A stretch of 64,000 nucleotides of DNA from Apiospora phragmitis (taxonomy: Eukaryota > Ascomycota > Sordariomycetes > Amphisphaeriales > Apiosporaceae), in assembly GCA_038363925.1 (NCBI GenBank), contig JAQQWL010000006.1, forward strand, positions 662,501-726,500, in the 5' to 3' direction. Below are positions 42,660-56,600 of the stretch, piece by piece. Under the pieces are notes generated by a model. That model saw only the letters and a program-made list of their open reading frames with translations. It ran no database searches and was not told the DNA's origin. A program made the translations under genes and the position numbers. How positions within the stretch are numbered: position 1 is the stretch's first letter; each line of letters opens with the position of its first letter.

Positions 42660-44225
42660 CTAATTAATAATTATATAAAATAATTATAAATTAATAAGAG
42701 TAAAAAAACGGTTTTACGCCCTTATCGGTATAAAGGTGACCGTATTAAAGAACCCTGAGAATTTCCGCCGGTTAAAAATTCGGAAAAAAAGCCGAACTAA
42801 ATTAACTATATAAAGAGGAACCTCTTTTCCCGAGTATATATTATAAAAAGGAGACTAGGTTTTAAATTATATATAAAATTAATTAAGCTATATATAATTA
42901 TATATTTAAATAACCTTATTATACGATTTATAAAATAATAACCCTTATTAAGATAAAATTAATTATAATCGGCGAATCGAGACCGAGCCCGGATATATCG
43001 AATCTAGACAAACCGACGATTTTAAACCCCGAACTATTTATATACGAAGAAGTTTTTTAAAATATCGAGATCTTTTTAATAATTTAAAAAAGAAATATTA
43101 ACCTCGCTTTTTAAAAACTCGAACCTTTAAACGTAATTTTTAAAAAAATAATACCCGAATTATTTATAACGTACCTTATATAATATTTCTTAAAATATTA
43201 TATATTTAGAATAAAAAAAGCTCTTTTTAAAAAATCGTTTATTACCGAGTTCGGCGGATAAACCGAGCATTAATTCGGTTAAATTAACCGTACGTTTTAA
43301 AAAACACGGAGTCGATATATTAACGGACGGATCCTTTAAAGCTAAGCTCGTAAACCTGATATTACCGGCCGCTTTTACACACTAATAGGACCGACCGATA
43401 GAACCGACTTCGGAAACCCGAAAAGAGGATGTTCTATACTCTTCCCTAGAATAGATAATTAAATAACCGCCGCCTAAACGAGAGATACCCGGTTTTTATA
43501 CGGAGTAATCGTCCGCGATACTACGGGATATTTTAGGCCCGACGTTTAACTTTAGATTTATAAGTATTTAAGCGTTATAAGATATCGTCCTTTTCTTTCT
43601 CCGACTCCGGTATCGCCGAACTAGACAGTACGATTATTTGATCTAGCGTACGTTATAAAGTACGATATCTCTTTAAGCCGAGCTATTTATAACGGTAAAA
43701 TCGATTAAAATAAGGTCGTTACTTTTTTAAAGGTATAAAAGAAAGAAAAAAACTATATCGGCAAGCCGTACGATATCTTTTATAATAAAGTACGAATATT
43801 TGTTAACATATATTAACGGCTAGATATATTAAAAAACTAATATTATATAAATTTTCCGGATATTTTTTCCGGCCGTGCGGAGGTATTTTATTTTAATTAT
43901 ATCGGACTTAAAAAGAGATAAAACGAGACATACCACTTTATAAACTCGTATTTTAATATAATAATGAACTATATATAATGTTTTACGAATTAAACGATAA
44001 CTTTTTTTTATATAAGTAAAAAATAAAAACGCCGAGAAATAATATATTAAAGTTTTAAAAATCTTATTAAATAAGCTTTAACTCGTATAACGAGCCCTTA
44101 AAAAAAGATTCGAAAAAAGATCGCTCTCTATACCTTAATCGTATAAACCTACCGAAAAGTTCCGGAGCTTACACCGGCCCTTATTAACTAAAAACTAATA
44201 TATAAAGCGTTATTTTTAAACCTTC

Positions 44226-44973
44226 TATAACGAACGCTATCTAGGTTCTAAAAGAAACTTAATAAGACGTACTGGGGTTTATATTAGTAATACGAGAAAG
44301 TATCTAAACGTGCGATAAAAGTCGCTTTTATTAATATAATAGGTAATAACTAGTAAGAATAAAGGTAATTAAAGTACGTAAACTTAAGGGTATTTATAAT
44401 AGTTTTATTAAAGCTGTTTACTTTATTAATAGGTTAAAATTAATACTTAAATTAATTATTAAAATAAAAAGTATCTATATAAAATATATAAGGAATGTCT
44501 ATTATTATATATCTAATCCTTCCTTTATTAATCCGAATTAGGTCGCTAAGAGCGTCGTGATCCCGTCGCTCCTAGATTACTGGGAGCGTCGTAATCCCGT
44601 CGCTCCTGGATCACTAGGAGCGTCGTGATCTTGTCGCTCCTAGATTACTAGGAGCGTTATGATCTTATAGCTCCTTTATCTTATTTATACGTGACTTTAG
44701 GCTATCTTTTATTATTTACTTTATTCTGTTTATCTATTCCTGTTTATTTATTCCCGTCTATTTACCGTGGTTTATCCTTAGTTAGTTAGTCGTAGTATAT
44801 TATTATCGTATTATTATTTATCGATATTTTATAGCGGTATAGTAAGGCTGTTATTATTAATAGGGCGTTATTATAAATTAGCTTTTTATATAAGATTTTA
44901 TAAGCGTTTCGGGTTATCCTAACTCCGTGCCGAATAATGGATCTTAGCCGCCTGTTTAGGTCAGGTCGTAATA
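44226..44973 (-). repeat. Gypsy LTR (left copy)
   Basis: 748-base LTR. It contains four tandem 34-base palindromic units (44548-44675) and shares its last about 250 bases with 53656-53905. Confidence 0.82.
44548..44675. repeat. Four 34-base palindromic repeats in the gypsy LTR
   Basis: Units have the form GGAGCGTCGTGATCCCGTCG followed by CTCC and the spacer TAGATTACTA or TGGATCACTA. GGAGCG and CGCTCC at the unit ends can pair, so each unit could form a hairpin in RNA or DNA. The same array occurs at 51637-51768. These stretches are GC-rich islands in otherwise RIP-flattened DNA. Confidence 0.75.
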
Positions 44974-47900
44974 CTATTTCTTCTTTTTTTATTACTTTAT
45001 TTTTAAAGTAGTTAGTCGTTATAAGTACTCGTTATTTTCTATTATATCGGGATTTTTTCGTAAATTCTTTTTTTTTTATTATAATATATATTTATTATAG
45101 TATTAAATCGTATTAAGAAATTTTTTATTAAGGTTTATAAGCGTTCTTTTTTTTATTATTTTATTATTTTTAATGGTTACTTAGCCGATATATTTTATTC
45201 GTATTATTTTAAAAATAAGAAATTTAATTATCGTATTTCGGACCGTTTTTCGCGCTACGAAAAATACGTAAACCGTGGTCGTTTATATAATAGTTTTTTA
45301 ATAGCTTTGTTTTTAAAAAAGGTTTTAACGTAATAGTGTAAGTTAAACGAAAACGAAGAAGCTATAAGCGAAAAATTTTTATCGCTATATTTGGAATTAA
45401 TTAAGCTTCAGTTTTAGCTCGTTAAAGCGGCGGGTCGGTTATCGCGGATCCGGAAAATTCGTTAAAAAGTGAAGGAAAGGGGTGCCGATTTATTTAGTTA
45501 TAATATAAAGGAATTAGATAAGGAGGACGATATCCTCTTTATTTTAAAAGGTTACGAAAGTTATTTAGTAGGGGACCTCTAGTTTATAGGCGTTTTTTTT
45601 AATGTAGATTGGGCTTCTTTAGGTCTGGCTAATTTCGGGGGTTTAGGCTTTTTGGTGCCTCCCGTTGATCCTGCTGTTCGAACTCCTAAAGCTCCTCCGC
45701 GGCGTTCGTTAAATGTTTTTTAGGTTTTTAGGTATTGTTTTTAAGTAGGTAACCCTTTTATTAAACGAGGTATTAATACCCCCGTTTAGTTTTTTTTTAT
45801 TGATAATCCCGTCGATTTCGTATTTAAATTAATTTATTTTAACTTTTAGTTACGTATCGATTAGGGTTTCTTTAGCCGCTAGTTTAAATAATAAAATATA
45901 AAATATAAAGTGTATCCGTATTGTTTTAAGTAGTAATAATTAGTAGTTAGTTTTTAAAATAATTTTTATAATTTTAAATAGTTTTATCTTTTTAACGTCT
46001 AATTTATTGCTTAATCGTTTTGTTTTAATATTTCGTCGTAAGAAGTAAATTTTTTCTCTTTTTTTAAAGATTAGCTTTTTTAACCTTATTTAATCGGCGT
46101 ATCCTTTTATTTATTATTAAAAGAAGGTAAGGTCTTATTATAATATAATTTAAAGTTTTTTAATTTTTCGACTTATATAGTCGCGATTAGTATTAGCTCT
46201 TTTTTTAAAGGTTTCTTAATAATTTCCGGGTTATACCTATAGTTCGTTCGGAATAATAAGATACGCGTAGCTTCGTTATTTACGTTATTATAAATAAATT
46301 AAGTTATAAATAATAGTTATACTTAATTATTTTATTCGTAATTAATATAATAGCGTAGGTATTATTTGAAAGTTTAGTTTATCCGCTTGATTTATTTATC
46401 CGTTTAAAGGTAGTAAGCCGTAAATAGTTTATATTTAATTTTAAGTTATGTTATAAGCGACTTTTAAAATTTAGCGGTAAACAGTTTATTTTTATTAGAG
46501 ATGATCGTTTCGAGCAGTTCGTACTAGTTAACGATTATTCGAAGGAATATGTATATTAGGTCGTTAATATCGTTAAATTCTTTATATAGTAAAAAGTAGG
46601 TATACTTTATAAGTTTATCCGTAATTATTAAAATATTATCGTAATTAACCTTAGTTAGGGGTTTTTTTAATAGGGGCAGCTTAACGATAAAGTCGAGTAT
46701 AATAGTTTTTTATACTTTATTTAATAGTAGGATCGGCTATAGTTCTCCGTATAATCGGTATCGGGTAGCTTTAGCTTTATTATAGAAGTTATATTTGCCG
46801 ATTATTTTAGCCACGGTTAACTTAAGGTTCTTATAATCGAATTACTTAGTAATCTTTTTTTAAGTTTTAAATATTCCTTAGTATCCGTGTACGGGGTGTT
46901 TATAGAATTCTTTAATAAAGTCTTTATGATATTATTTAGGGATATAGATTTTATTTCGGTAAAAAGTAAGACCGTTATGGTTTTCGAGGTGATCCCTAAA
47001 GTAATTCGCGGGGTCGAGGTTTTAGCTAAGTTATCGGAATTTAATAACCTATTCGTTATTATGCTAAACGTGGTTTGTAACGTTTAATTATTTTAAAGGT
47101 GCGAGGTTACCGTTTTAGTTATAAGTGAGAATTATTCGCGTTTTGGGCGGGACTTCTTCTTAATAATCCGGTCGTCGGTTTAGCGCGTCGGCGCGACCGT
47201 TCTCGCTACCTTTTTAATAGATAATAGTGAGGTTAAATTTTAAAAGGAATTTAGATTATTATATTTATTATTTATTTAGTTCTTTAATAATAATAAACGT
47301 TATAAGGTTTTTATAATCGGTATAGATTTTAATTAATTTTTTTATTCCGTTAAAATAATATCTTTATTTTTTATAAGCTTTAATAATAGTTATTAACTCT
47401 TTATTATAAACTTAATAATTAAGTTCTAGTCCGTTAAGCTTTTTTAAAAAGAATACGACCGGGTGCGACTTTCCGTTATTATTTCGTTAATTAAGTTATC
47501 CTCTGATCGTATAGTTTAATACGTCGGTTTCAATTTTAAAGGGTTTAGACGGATTTATTATATAAAGTATTAATTCGTTAAAGATTCGTTCTTTAATATT
47601 ATAAAAGGCTTTATCTTTTTTCTTTGTTTATTAAAATAGTTCGTCCTTTTTTATTAAGTTCGTTAAGGGTATCGTTATCCTGTTAAATCCGGGGACGAAA
47701 ATCTAGTAATAATTAACTAATTTTAAGAAGGATCTGATTTTTATAACGCTTATAAGCGTAGGCTATTTTTTAACTACTAAAATTTTTAAGGGTTTTATTC
47801 GAATTTTACCCGGGGATATTACGTATTTTATAAAAATAATGGATCGTTAATAGAATTCGCTTTTTTTTAGGTTAATTAGTAAGTTAGCGTTTTATAGCTT

Positions 47901-50900
47901 TTAAAGTATTAATTTTACGTATTTTCGGTATTATTCGTTATTCTCGAAATAAATAAAGATATTATCGAGGTATATTATAATAAATTTATTAAGGTAATTT
48001 TATAAGATATAATTAATTATAAATTAAAAATTAATTAATACGTTAATTAAATTAAACGGTATAGCTTAATATTCGAAATAGCCGTATTTAGTTTAAAACG
48101 CGGTTTTCTATTCTTTTCTTTTTTTAATTCAAATTAGGTTATATATATTAAAGAGGTCGAGTATTATAAAGATTTTAACGTATAGTAGTTTATTTTATAA
48201 ATCGCTAATTAAAGGTAAGGGGTACCGGTTTTTAATAATAATTTCGTTAAGTTTTTAGTAATCGATATATATGCGTTATTTAAGTTTCCCGTCCTTGCTC
48301 TTTTTTAAAACGAAGAGGATGGGGAAGCCTATTAGTAATATAGATGGTTAGATAACTCTTTTTCGAGATTTTCCGTGATATACTTTTTTAAGACTTGTTC
48401 GTATTTTTAGTTAAGTTTATATATAAGTATAAATAAGGGTTTTTTCTTATTTTTAAAGGGTATTTTATAATTTTACCGTGTATAAAATAATAAGCCTATT
48501 TTTAATTTCTTATTAAAAAGAGTTTCGAATTATTAATACTTTTTTAATATAATCGTTATAACGTTCGGTTTAAACTTTTTAATAATAATATATACTTTAA
48601 AAACTTTAAATTTATTAAAAGGTTATTTTTTAAATCGCTACTTATTAATTAAACCTCTTTTTAATATATTTTATTAAAGTTAGCCTATTTTTTAATTAAT
48701 TTTAAAATTATATCGTATTTTATAACGTTTTCCGATATTAACCGGAAAGTTCGCGACTTTTTTCTATACTTCTCTATCGTTATATATTATAAATCCTTTA
48801 TCGACGGTTTTAAATCGGTATAAGGCGTTTTTTTCTTATTATTCGAATTTAAGGCAGTTAACGATTCGTAATAAAATATAGTTTTTTTATGCTCCGCTAT
48901 CGAGTAACGCTTTAATATAAACTCTTTTTACGCTTATTATTAATATAATATATTTATAGATAGCTCGATTATCTATTATTTAGTATAAGGACCTATTTTA
49001 ATCCGCCTATTATCATCCTTTTATAATAAACGGCGTTTATTTCCCGGGTACTATTCTTATAAGTAGGTAATAATTTCTTACGATCGATCTTTATATCGTT
49101 ACTATTATTTTTTTTATTTTTTATAAAATATTTCTTAATATATTAATAAAAGTGTTTCTATACTTTTTTTTATATAAAATACTATTTTTAATACTTAAGA
49201 TTCGGGTTTTTTTAATAATTTAAAGGTTTATTAAATTCGCGGTAATTTATAAACATTTTATAAATTTTTTAATATAATAAAAGGGTTTTTTTATTAAGTA
49301 TATATTTATATATTTTAAAAGTATTAAGCGTTTTCCTTTAAATGTTTATAGGCTCGCGATTTTTTTTAGGCGTGTTCGAGGTATTAATTTTCGAAACACT
49401 TTTTTTAATTTCGTTTTTTTAGGTGGTATTATTATAACTACCGTAGGTTTTTTTATATTAATAAGTACGCGTATTATTTATTTAAGATCGACGTTCGGAT
49501 TTTTTTAATAATATAATCCGGGTATAGTTACGTAATAGGTTATTTATTAATCTTTTAGGGAAATTATTTATATTTAAGCTTTTTTACGAGATGTTTTATA
49601 TAAGCGTTATATATGTATAAGATTTATAAAAGCGTAAAGTATTTTTTTTTTATAAAGGAGATTTGTAAGTTATTTTTTATTGTATAGTTATTATAGATTT
49701 TTTAATTAAAACCGGCCGTAATAAATATTTAGCGTAGGTGTTTTAAATCGAGGTAAAGAATATTAAGGATGGTTAATTATTTATTAGTTTTAAGGTTTTT
49801 AAATTTAACGATCTCGTTTATTAAATGTTTATAGTTTATTAATTATTTTAATTAGTTTATAATATTATTTATTAAGTTATTACTTTTATTATAAGGAAGG
49901 AGTTATTCTTTTCGTATTATTATAACGCTTCGGCTATAGTTTTCCTCGCTTTTTAAAACTTTAAGAAATTATTTAGTACTTTCTTTATTCATTAAGTAAA
50001 AGGTATACCTATTATCGTAATAAATTATTTAAAATAAATTATTATATTTAATAATAACGTTATTATTTTTAATAATTATTATAAAGTTGTTTTTTATTTT
50101 AATAGCATTAATATATTATTTTTTTAAGATTCGTTAAAAGTTTTTTTTAATGTTCGATATTTTCGAGCGTAATATTTTAATTTTTAATAGTTATAATAAG
50201 TATTACGTAATTTCTTATTTTATTTATTATATTTAGTAACGTTAAAGTTTATAAGTTTATTATAGTAGCTATATACCGTGGTATTTTTAGGCGGTATGTA
50301 GTTATATTAACGTGGTCGCCCTGTGTTAGTTTAGGTTTGATTAGTTTATTATTAAAGTCCGCCTTGTTTCTTATAGCGTTGCTTATATATACGGGTATCG
50401 ATTTTAATAATAAGTTCTATATATAAAAGAAAGTTATTAGGGGTGTTAAGCTGGCTAAGTTTATTTTTAATATTATTTTTTAATCCTCGGTAATATATTA
50501 TAATTTTCGTAACTTCGGTATAGTTTAATCGAGTTATGATACGCCGGAACTTAATTGTATAAAAAGCGGCTGATCCTTTTTATTTAAGGGTTTTAAGTTC
50601 CCTCTCCGCTTGTCGCTTTTTATCGGAGTTTTAAAAGAGTGATTTAAGGATTTATTCGAAGCCGTCGTAATTTTTAAAGATACGTTATATTTTTATGCGG
50701 TATAGCTTAATTTATTAATCGTTTTTTACGAGTTTGTTTAAATAGGGTTTGAATTAAGCGAGTGTTTTATTTTTAAAAAACGAGGTAGCGTAAATAACTC
50801 GTTAAGTAAAGTTTTAAAACGTTTTTTTATAAAATTGTTAATAAGTTTTAATTTAAATAAAAAAGCTTTAAAAATTTCCGTTTATTTTATTAAAAAATGT

Positions 50901-51636
50901 TAACGTATTAATTTTTATACCTTTTTTTAATATAATAAGGGTTTAAATAATATTAATAATTATATAAAAGAAACGTACTTTTTTATATAACTTATTAATA
51001 TTATAAAATATTTATTTTAAAGTACCTTTAATTAAGAGCTCGTTACGCTTTTTTCGAGTTTAACGTAGTAATATTAATAGTTAGTACTTTTTTGTTCGAA
51101 TTTTTTAATTCGCTTAATTAACGTTTATTATATAGGTTCGTCGTTATTATCGTTATTATCAACGTTTATAGCAGGGTCCCGTTAAGAAGTATTAGGGGTA
51201 GCGATAGGAGTTTTTTTTATTAAATGGTATTATTAGGGCTAGGTATAGATATAGTTCTTGTAGTATTATTATTTAAAGGTTTAAGTAATAATTTATAAAA
51301 ATAAAAGTAATTAAAATATAACGAATATTATTTAAGTTTTAAAAAAAACTTAATAAAACGTATTAAGGTTTATATTAATAATATAAAAAAGTATTTAAAT
51401 GTGTAATAAAAATCGCTTTTATTAATATAATAGGTAATAATTAGTAAAAATAAAAGTAATTAAGGTATATAAATTTAAGGGTATTTATAATAGTTTTATT
51501 AAGGTTATTTATTTTATTAATAAATTAAGATTAATATTTAAATTAATTATTAAAATAAAAAGTATTTATATAAAATATATAAAGAACGTTTATTATTATA
51601 TATTTAATCCTTTTTTTATTAATCCGAATTAGGTTA

Positions 51637-51768
51637 CTAAGAGCGTTGTGATCTCGTCGCTCCTAGATTACTAGGAGCGTCGTAATCCCGTCGCTCCTGG
51701 ATTATTAAGAGCGTCGTAATCTTATCGCTCTTGGATCACTAGGAGCGTCGTGATCTTATAGCTCCCTT
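51637..51768. repeat. Palindromic repeat array, right gypsy LTR copy
   Basis: Second copy of the 44548-44675 array: four units with GAGCG...CGCTC arms separated by about 34 bases. Confidence 0.75.
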
Positions 51769-51814
51769 ATTTTATCTACACGTGACTTTAAACTATCTTT
51801 TATTATTTATCTTA

Positions 51815-53653
51815 ACGTATCTCACAAGTGAATATCCTATATAAACGAATATCTCATTCTTTTATACCTTTTTTAATAAAATATAAGTTAATTTTATTAT
51901 AACGTATTTAAAATATTAAAATTAATTAGAATTCTTATCTCTAGATACTTCTATATTATTCTAATAAGTACGCGTATTATACTCGGGCTCTCCGTAGATT
52001 CTATAGCGTTATAAACGTGTCCTAAACGTCCTCGTATAATTACTCTTTCGACGCGATTCGTTTTATAACTATTTATTAACGTCTTTTTAAAACTATAGGT
52101 TTTTTTTAGTTTATATATAAAATAATCTTTTATTTTGTAGCCGTTTTTTTTTTTGTACGGCGGCGCCGGCTAAATATTTTATTTACTTTTCGAAATATTG
52201 CGTTCTTACTTTTTAAAAGAGTAACTCGGTATATAATATACGTTATAGCTTTTACGATCTAGTTAAAACTAGTTAAAATAAACGTTAAAAAGTTATTTTA
52301 ATACTGTACGATACGGTTTCGAATATATTCGGTTTAAGATTAAGCCTTAATCGGGTTATTTAAAATTTTTAATTCTTAAAAAAAAAGTAGGCGGGAAAAC
52401 GTCCCCGGAGGTATTAAAATATATAGCTTTATATTTAATTATAAAATAATATATTCCGGATTATATAGGACGAGTCCTATTTTTTGAAAGCTTTTTTATA
52501 TATTCGAAACGGTAAAAATCTCTTATAACGCTTTTAAAAACGTTAGTAAGAAGTCCTCTTTTAAGATATAAGTAATATACGCCCGTATAAAATATTTAAT
52601 TTCTTTCCCGTACACTTTTTTTAACCTACGAAAATAGCCGATATTAAAAGGTTAGAGCTTATATAACGAATAAGAAGGTATATAAAATATAATAATCGAG
52701 TTTTTTTTATAATAGAGCTCGAAAGTTATTAAGTAGTAATTTTTGTGGCTGTTTAGGATTAAAAGGCGATAACGACCTTTCGTATAAAACCTGGTATATT
52801 AATTAAAATATCGAATCTAGTCCTCGCTTTTTTTATTCGTGATCTAGTTATTTTTAATAATTGCGATTACTTAATCCTTTGGTAATAAGCTGTTTTCGTA
52901 TTAGGAAAAGAGGTGCGTTTTCTTAGTAAAGATAATATACGGAGGGATAGCGTAACCGTGTAATTCGACGCTTTAAATAATTATAACTTATTCCCGGTTC
53001 TTTTACTATATTACTTTAAGCTTTCCGCGTTGATCGGAGGTGGTTACGATTATTTCGAACGAGATTTAGTTTATAAGAAAGCCGGTCTCGTTAAAGTTAT
53101 AAATATCCTCTTTTTAAATCCCGTATTTATAAATTATATTTTATATAAGGGTAAATTACGCGTAATACGCGTTAAGATCTTTATAAAAGACTTTTTAATA
53201 ATTGATTTTTCGGTTAAAACGCGTCCGGAGGTCTGGTTATCGTTGTACGAAATTAAAGGCCTAATTAATATCAACGCGTTCCGCGTCGCGTAAATTAAAT
53301 AATTAATTCGTTATATCTTTTATACTATTTAACCGGGGAAGAAATAATCGCGTATTTAAATTAATAATATATTAATAAAAGCTTTCGAGAATTCGTAAAT
53401 ATTTCATATCGTATAGGTTAGCTATTTCGTTTACGCTATAATATTTTCGATAAGACGTAATAAATTAATACAGCCTTTCGTACACTTAAAATTAAGTCTT
53501 CCTAGAACGCTTAAAACGTTAGAATTATATTACTCTCTTTTTAAAGTTGTAGTATTTTCGGACGTAAAAGAATATAAAAAAAGGTTGAGGCTATAAGGAA
53601 ATTTATAAAAGTAGGACATTCGCTTGTGTGAGACATTCGCTTGTGGGATACGT
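51815..53653 (-). mobile_element. Fot1/pogo-like DNA transposon (1.84 kb) in the gypsy LTR
   Basis: Inverted ends: left ACGTATCTCACAAGTGAATA, right (minus strand) ACGTATCCCACAAGCGAATG. The CACAAGCGAATGTC motif is repeated twice at the right end. It is flanked by TA (51813-51814 and 53654-53655), and the LTR sequence continues across. The minus strand carries the transposase remnant; EDIYNFNETGF-type sequence lies at about 53108-53075. It is inactive because of RIP stops. Confidence 0.82.
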
Positions 53654-56600
53654 TATTTTATTTATTTATTCCTATTTATTTATTCTCGTTTATTCACCGT
53701 AATCCATCCTTAATTAACTAGTCGTAATATATTATTATCGTGTTATTATTTATTAATATTCTATAGCGGTATAGTGGGGCTATTATCGTTAATAGGGCGT
53801 TATTGTAGATTAGCTCTTTGTATAGGATTTCGTAAGCGCCTCGGGTTATCCTGGCTCCGTGCCGGATGGTGGATCTTGGCCGCCTGTTTAGGTTAGGTCG
53901 TAACACCTTCGCGCATTACTAAGTATAATAACGGACTAGATATTATCGGAACGATATTTAATGAAGGAACTATATCGAAACCCGGCTATAAATACGTACT
54001 TAACTAATAAACGGTTTATAAATAACCGTACGAAAAAAAAAACTAGCCTACGGTAATAAATTACTATATAATAGCCGACCACTAGGATAGGAAAAGATCT
54101 AACGACCCGCCGGCACCTTTTAACTAAGATTACCGTACAGGAACCGGAAGTTCGAACGAGGAACCTGCCGAATCTGCTATAAGCAAAGCTATTAATCGAT
54201 AAACCACCTAGCCGGAAAGCAGTCTTAAATAAGGAACTAATATCTCTAAACGTGCGATAATATCGAATAAAGCCCCCTTTTTTTTTAAACAAGTATAAAA
54301 AGTTTATCCCGGACTAGGAAAAAAATAAAGAAAAGCTAAAAAACGACGAAAAGAAGTATAACTACTTCGATCTAGAAAATATATAATAAAGTATTACTTA
54401 CTTAATAAACGCCGCGTTTTACTACCGGCTTATTAGCGAGGATATTTACTTAAAAGCTATCGTACAGGCCGACCAATTTAACCTTAGTAGCCCGTATAGC
54501 TAGACTTATTAAGGAGAGCTTTAAAATACCGGCGCCGCTTTATTTTTAATAATCGAAAAGCCTTAAGTAATAGCCTACGTATAAAAGCCCTAGAAATATA
54601 AATTAATTAAACCCCGGGAAGCGTCGAAATTAAGTTCGAAAGTTTAAAGCTTATTTCGTCGATTAAAATAATCGATATATAGAACTTATTAAAAATAATT
54701 AAGTATTATATCTTAAATATTATAACCTTTTTCTTATTTTTATTATATAATATCGATTAGTTTAAAGCGTATTATAATAATATCTTTAATCTTATTATAT
54801 AAAAAAGTAATAAGATATTTCTTATAATTAAAAAATAAAGACATCCGTTTTTTAATACCGGCCGTATAAAAATAACGTTATATTTTATTAAAAAATAGTT
54901 TTAGTACCTCTACCAACGGTTTGAACACCTTCGTATAAAAAAGCTTTATATACTTTTACAAAACGCCGGCTACGATAACGTCGACCTTACTATTCTTAAC
55001 GAGATTTAAAAGTTTTACTCCTAATATTAATCGCACGATCTAGCGCTATAAAAATTTAAATTCTCGTTATAAAACGAATACGACTTTAATTACGAAATTA
55101 TTATAAATATCGTTTATATTAATAAATAAAATATATTTTATATAATTAATTTAAATATAACCTTTTAAGCGGTTATATTTTTATATTTACTTAATATATA
55201 AAATATTTAAAATACTTTTTATAAGTATTAAATATATATATATTAAAAACACTTTAATTATATCTCGTATAATCCGAGTACGTATTTTTAAAAAGAGTTT
55301 CGAAGTTATATATAAATAATAAAACTTACTTATAAATAAATATTTATTAAAACTTATTAAATAATAAATAAAATTAAACGAATATATATTCCGTTATATA
55401 AAACTTTTAATATTTTATAAAAGAATCTCGGTTATTATATAAATACCGAGATAATACTTTAAATAATAATTAAAGTATTAAATAATACGGCTAGCCTTAA
55501 TAATTTAATATTTACCCTGCTCGTATTTAAAATATACCCTCGTATCGATAAAAACTTACTACCGTTATTAGAGATCTAAGTATAAAGAGAAGCCGTATAG
55601 AAAATAATAAAGATACTCCGGAAAATACGTACGGACGTCGAGATTTACCGAGCTTTAAATACCCGGAACGGACCGGCTATCCACGATATTTTAATACTCC
55701 CGCTCCGGAGCGAAGTCTTAATTTAACGGGAGAAAGAAGGATAAATTAAACCATATAAAATAGCAGCTATCGAAAATCGTATAATTCGAATAAATACCCT
55801 AAACGGCCCGAAAGCCTTTCGAATAACTTAAATCAAGCCGTACTACCGGGAGGAAGCCGGAAAACTATACGACTAACCGGAATTATAAATAAATCTAGAA
55901 CAGCCAGCAAATATCCCAAATACCGAACCGATAATCGAGGAAATTACGGTAGCTCCGGTACGCCGTAGCCGGGGACGACCGAGAAAATACCTACTCCGGA
56001 ACGCTCGAGCCGCCGCATTCCTTACTTAAAAAGAATAAGAGAATTACGACCTAGCGATAAAGCTCCGACAAGACGGGGTTATTACCTCGTCCGGATACCC
56101 GTTCTAGGAGTCTAACGCGGAGGAGATTAATAACGTCGCCGTATAAGGAGTTTCGAATTTATCCGATTTAACCCGGGTAAGTACACCGGCCGAAAGATCT
56201 TTAAAATACGGCTCGTACGAGAGATTAAGGGTAAAACTACGAAGCTATACGAGAAGTCTAGGCTCGTAATATAGGGCTACGAAAATATAGAAAAGGAAGC
56301 TATTTTAACCTAGTTACCGATAATCCAGCGGATAAGCTAAAGACTCTTTTTAACCCTCGGACCGACCTTGATCCGAAACTTTAATATATAAAACGAGCTA
56401 TATAATATTATATAAGCGTATATTTAATCGTATAATAAATTAAATAGACTAGTTTATATATATTTACCGGTAGAGCTAAAGATTTAATATTTCGAAAGGA
56501 CGTTATTTTAAATTATATTACCTTTATATAAACTAGTAGAGTTAGAACTTTACTAATTTAAAACGTATTATAATTATTATGTACGAAATTTAAGAATAAT

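Larger units (their letters stand above)
44226..53905 (-). mobile_element. Ty3/gypsy LTR retrotransposon inserted in copia gag
   Basis: LTRs are 44226-44973 (748 bases) and 51317-53905 (interrupted by a 1.84-kb DNA transposon). They begin TATAACGAA and end GTCGTAACA or GTCGTAATA. The 5-base target duplication CCTTC is at 44221-44225 and 53906-53910, and the copia gag sequence continues across it. Coding runs on the minus strand. Reverse transcriptase pieces DGKL, IDY.KLNEI and KNRYPLPLIS lie at about 48340-48190, YLDNIFIY (YLDD box with D changed to N) near 47970, and integrase pieces LDFIVKLP and YDNILIITDKL at about 46700-46590. The gag region should lie at about 50400-51300. RIP stops throughout; not active. 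Confidence 0.87.
51317..53905 (-). repeat. Gypsy LTR (right copy), split by a DNA transposon
   Basis: LTR parts are 51317-51814 and 53654-53905, together about 750 bases as in the left LTR. The inserted element occupies 51815-53653. Confidence 0.82.

Noticed and set aside
44548..44675. Regularly spaced 34-base repeats resembling a CRISPR array
   Set aside because: They lie inside both LTRs of a gypsy element in a fungal genome, the spacers are not unique, and no cas genes are present.
46887..54292. Open frames of 60-120 codons in the AT-rich island (46887-47087, 53030-53293, 53936-54292)
   Set aside because: They lie inside RIP-mutated gypsy, pogo-like and copia sequence, partly antisense to the true coding direction, and are chance frames.
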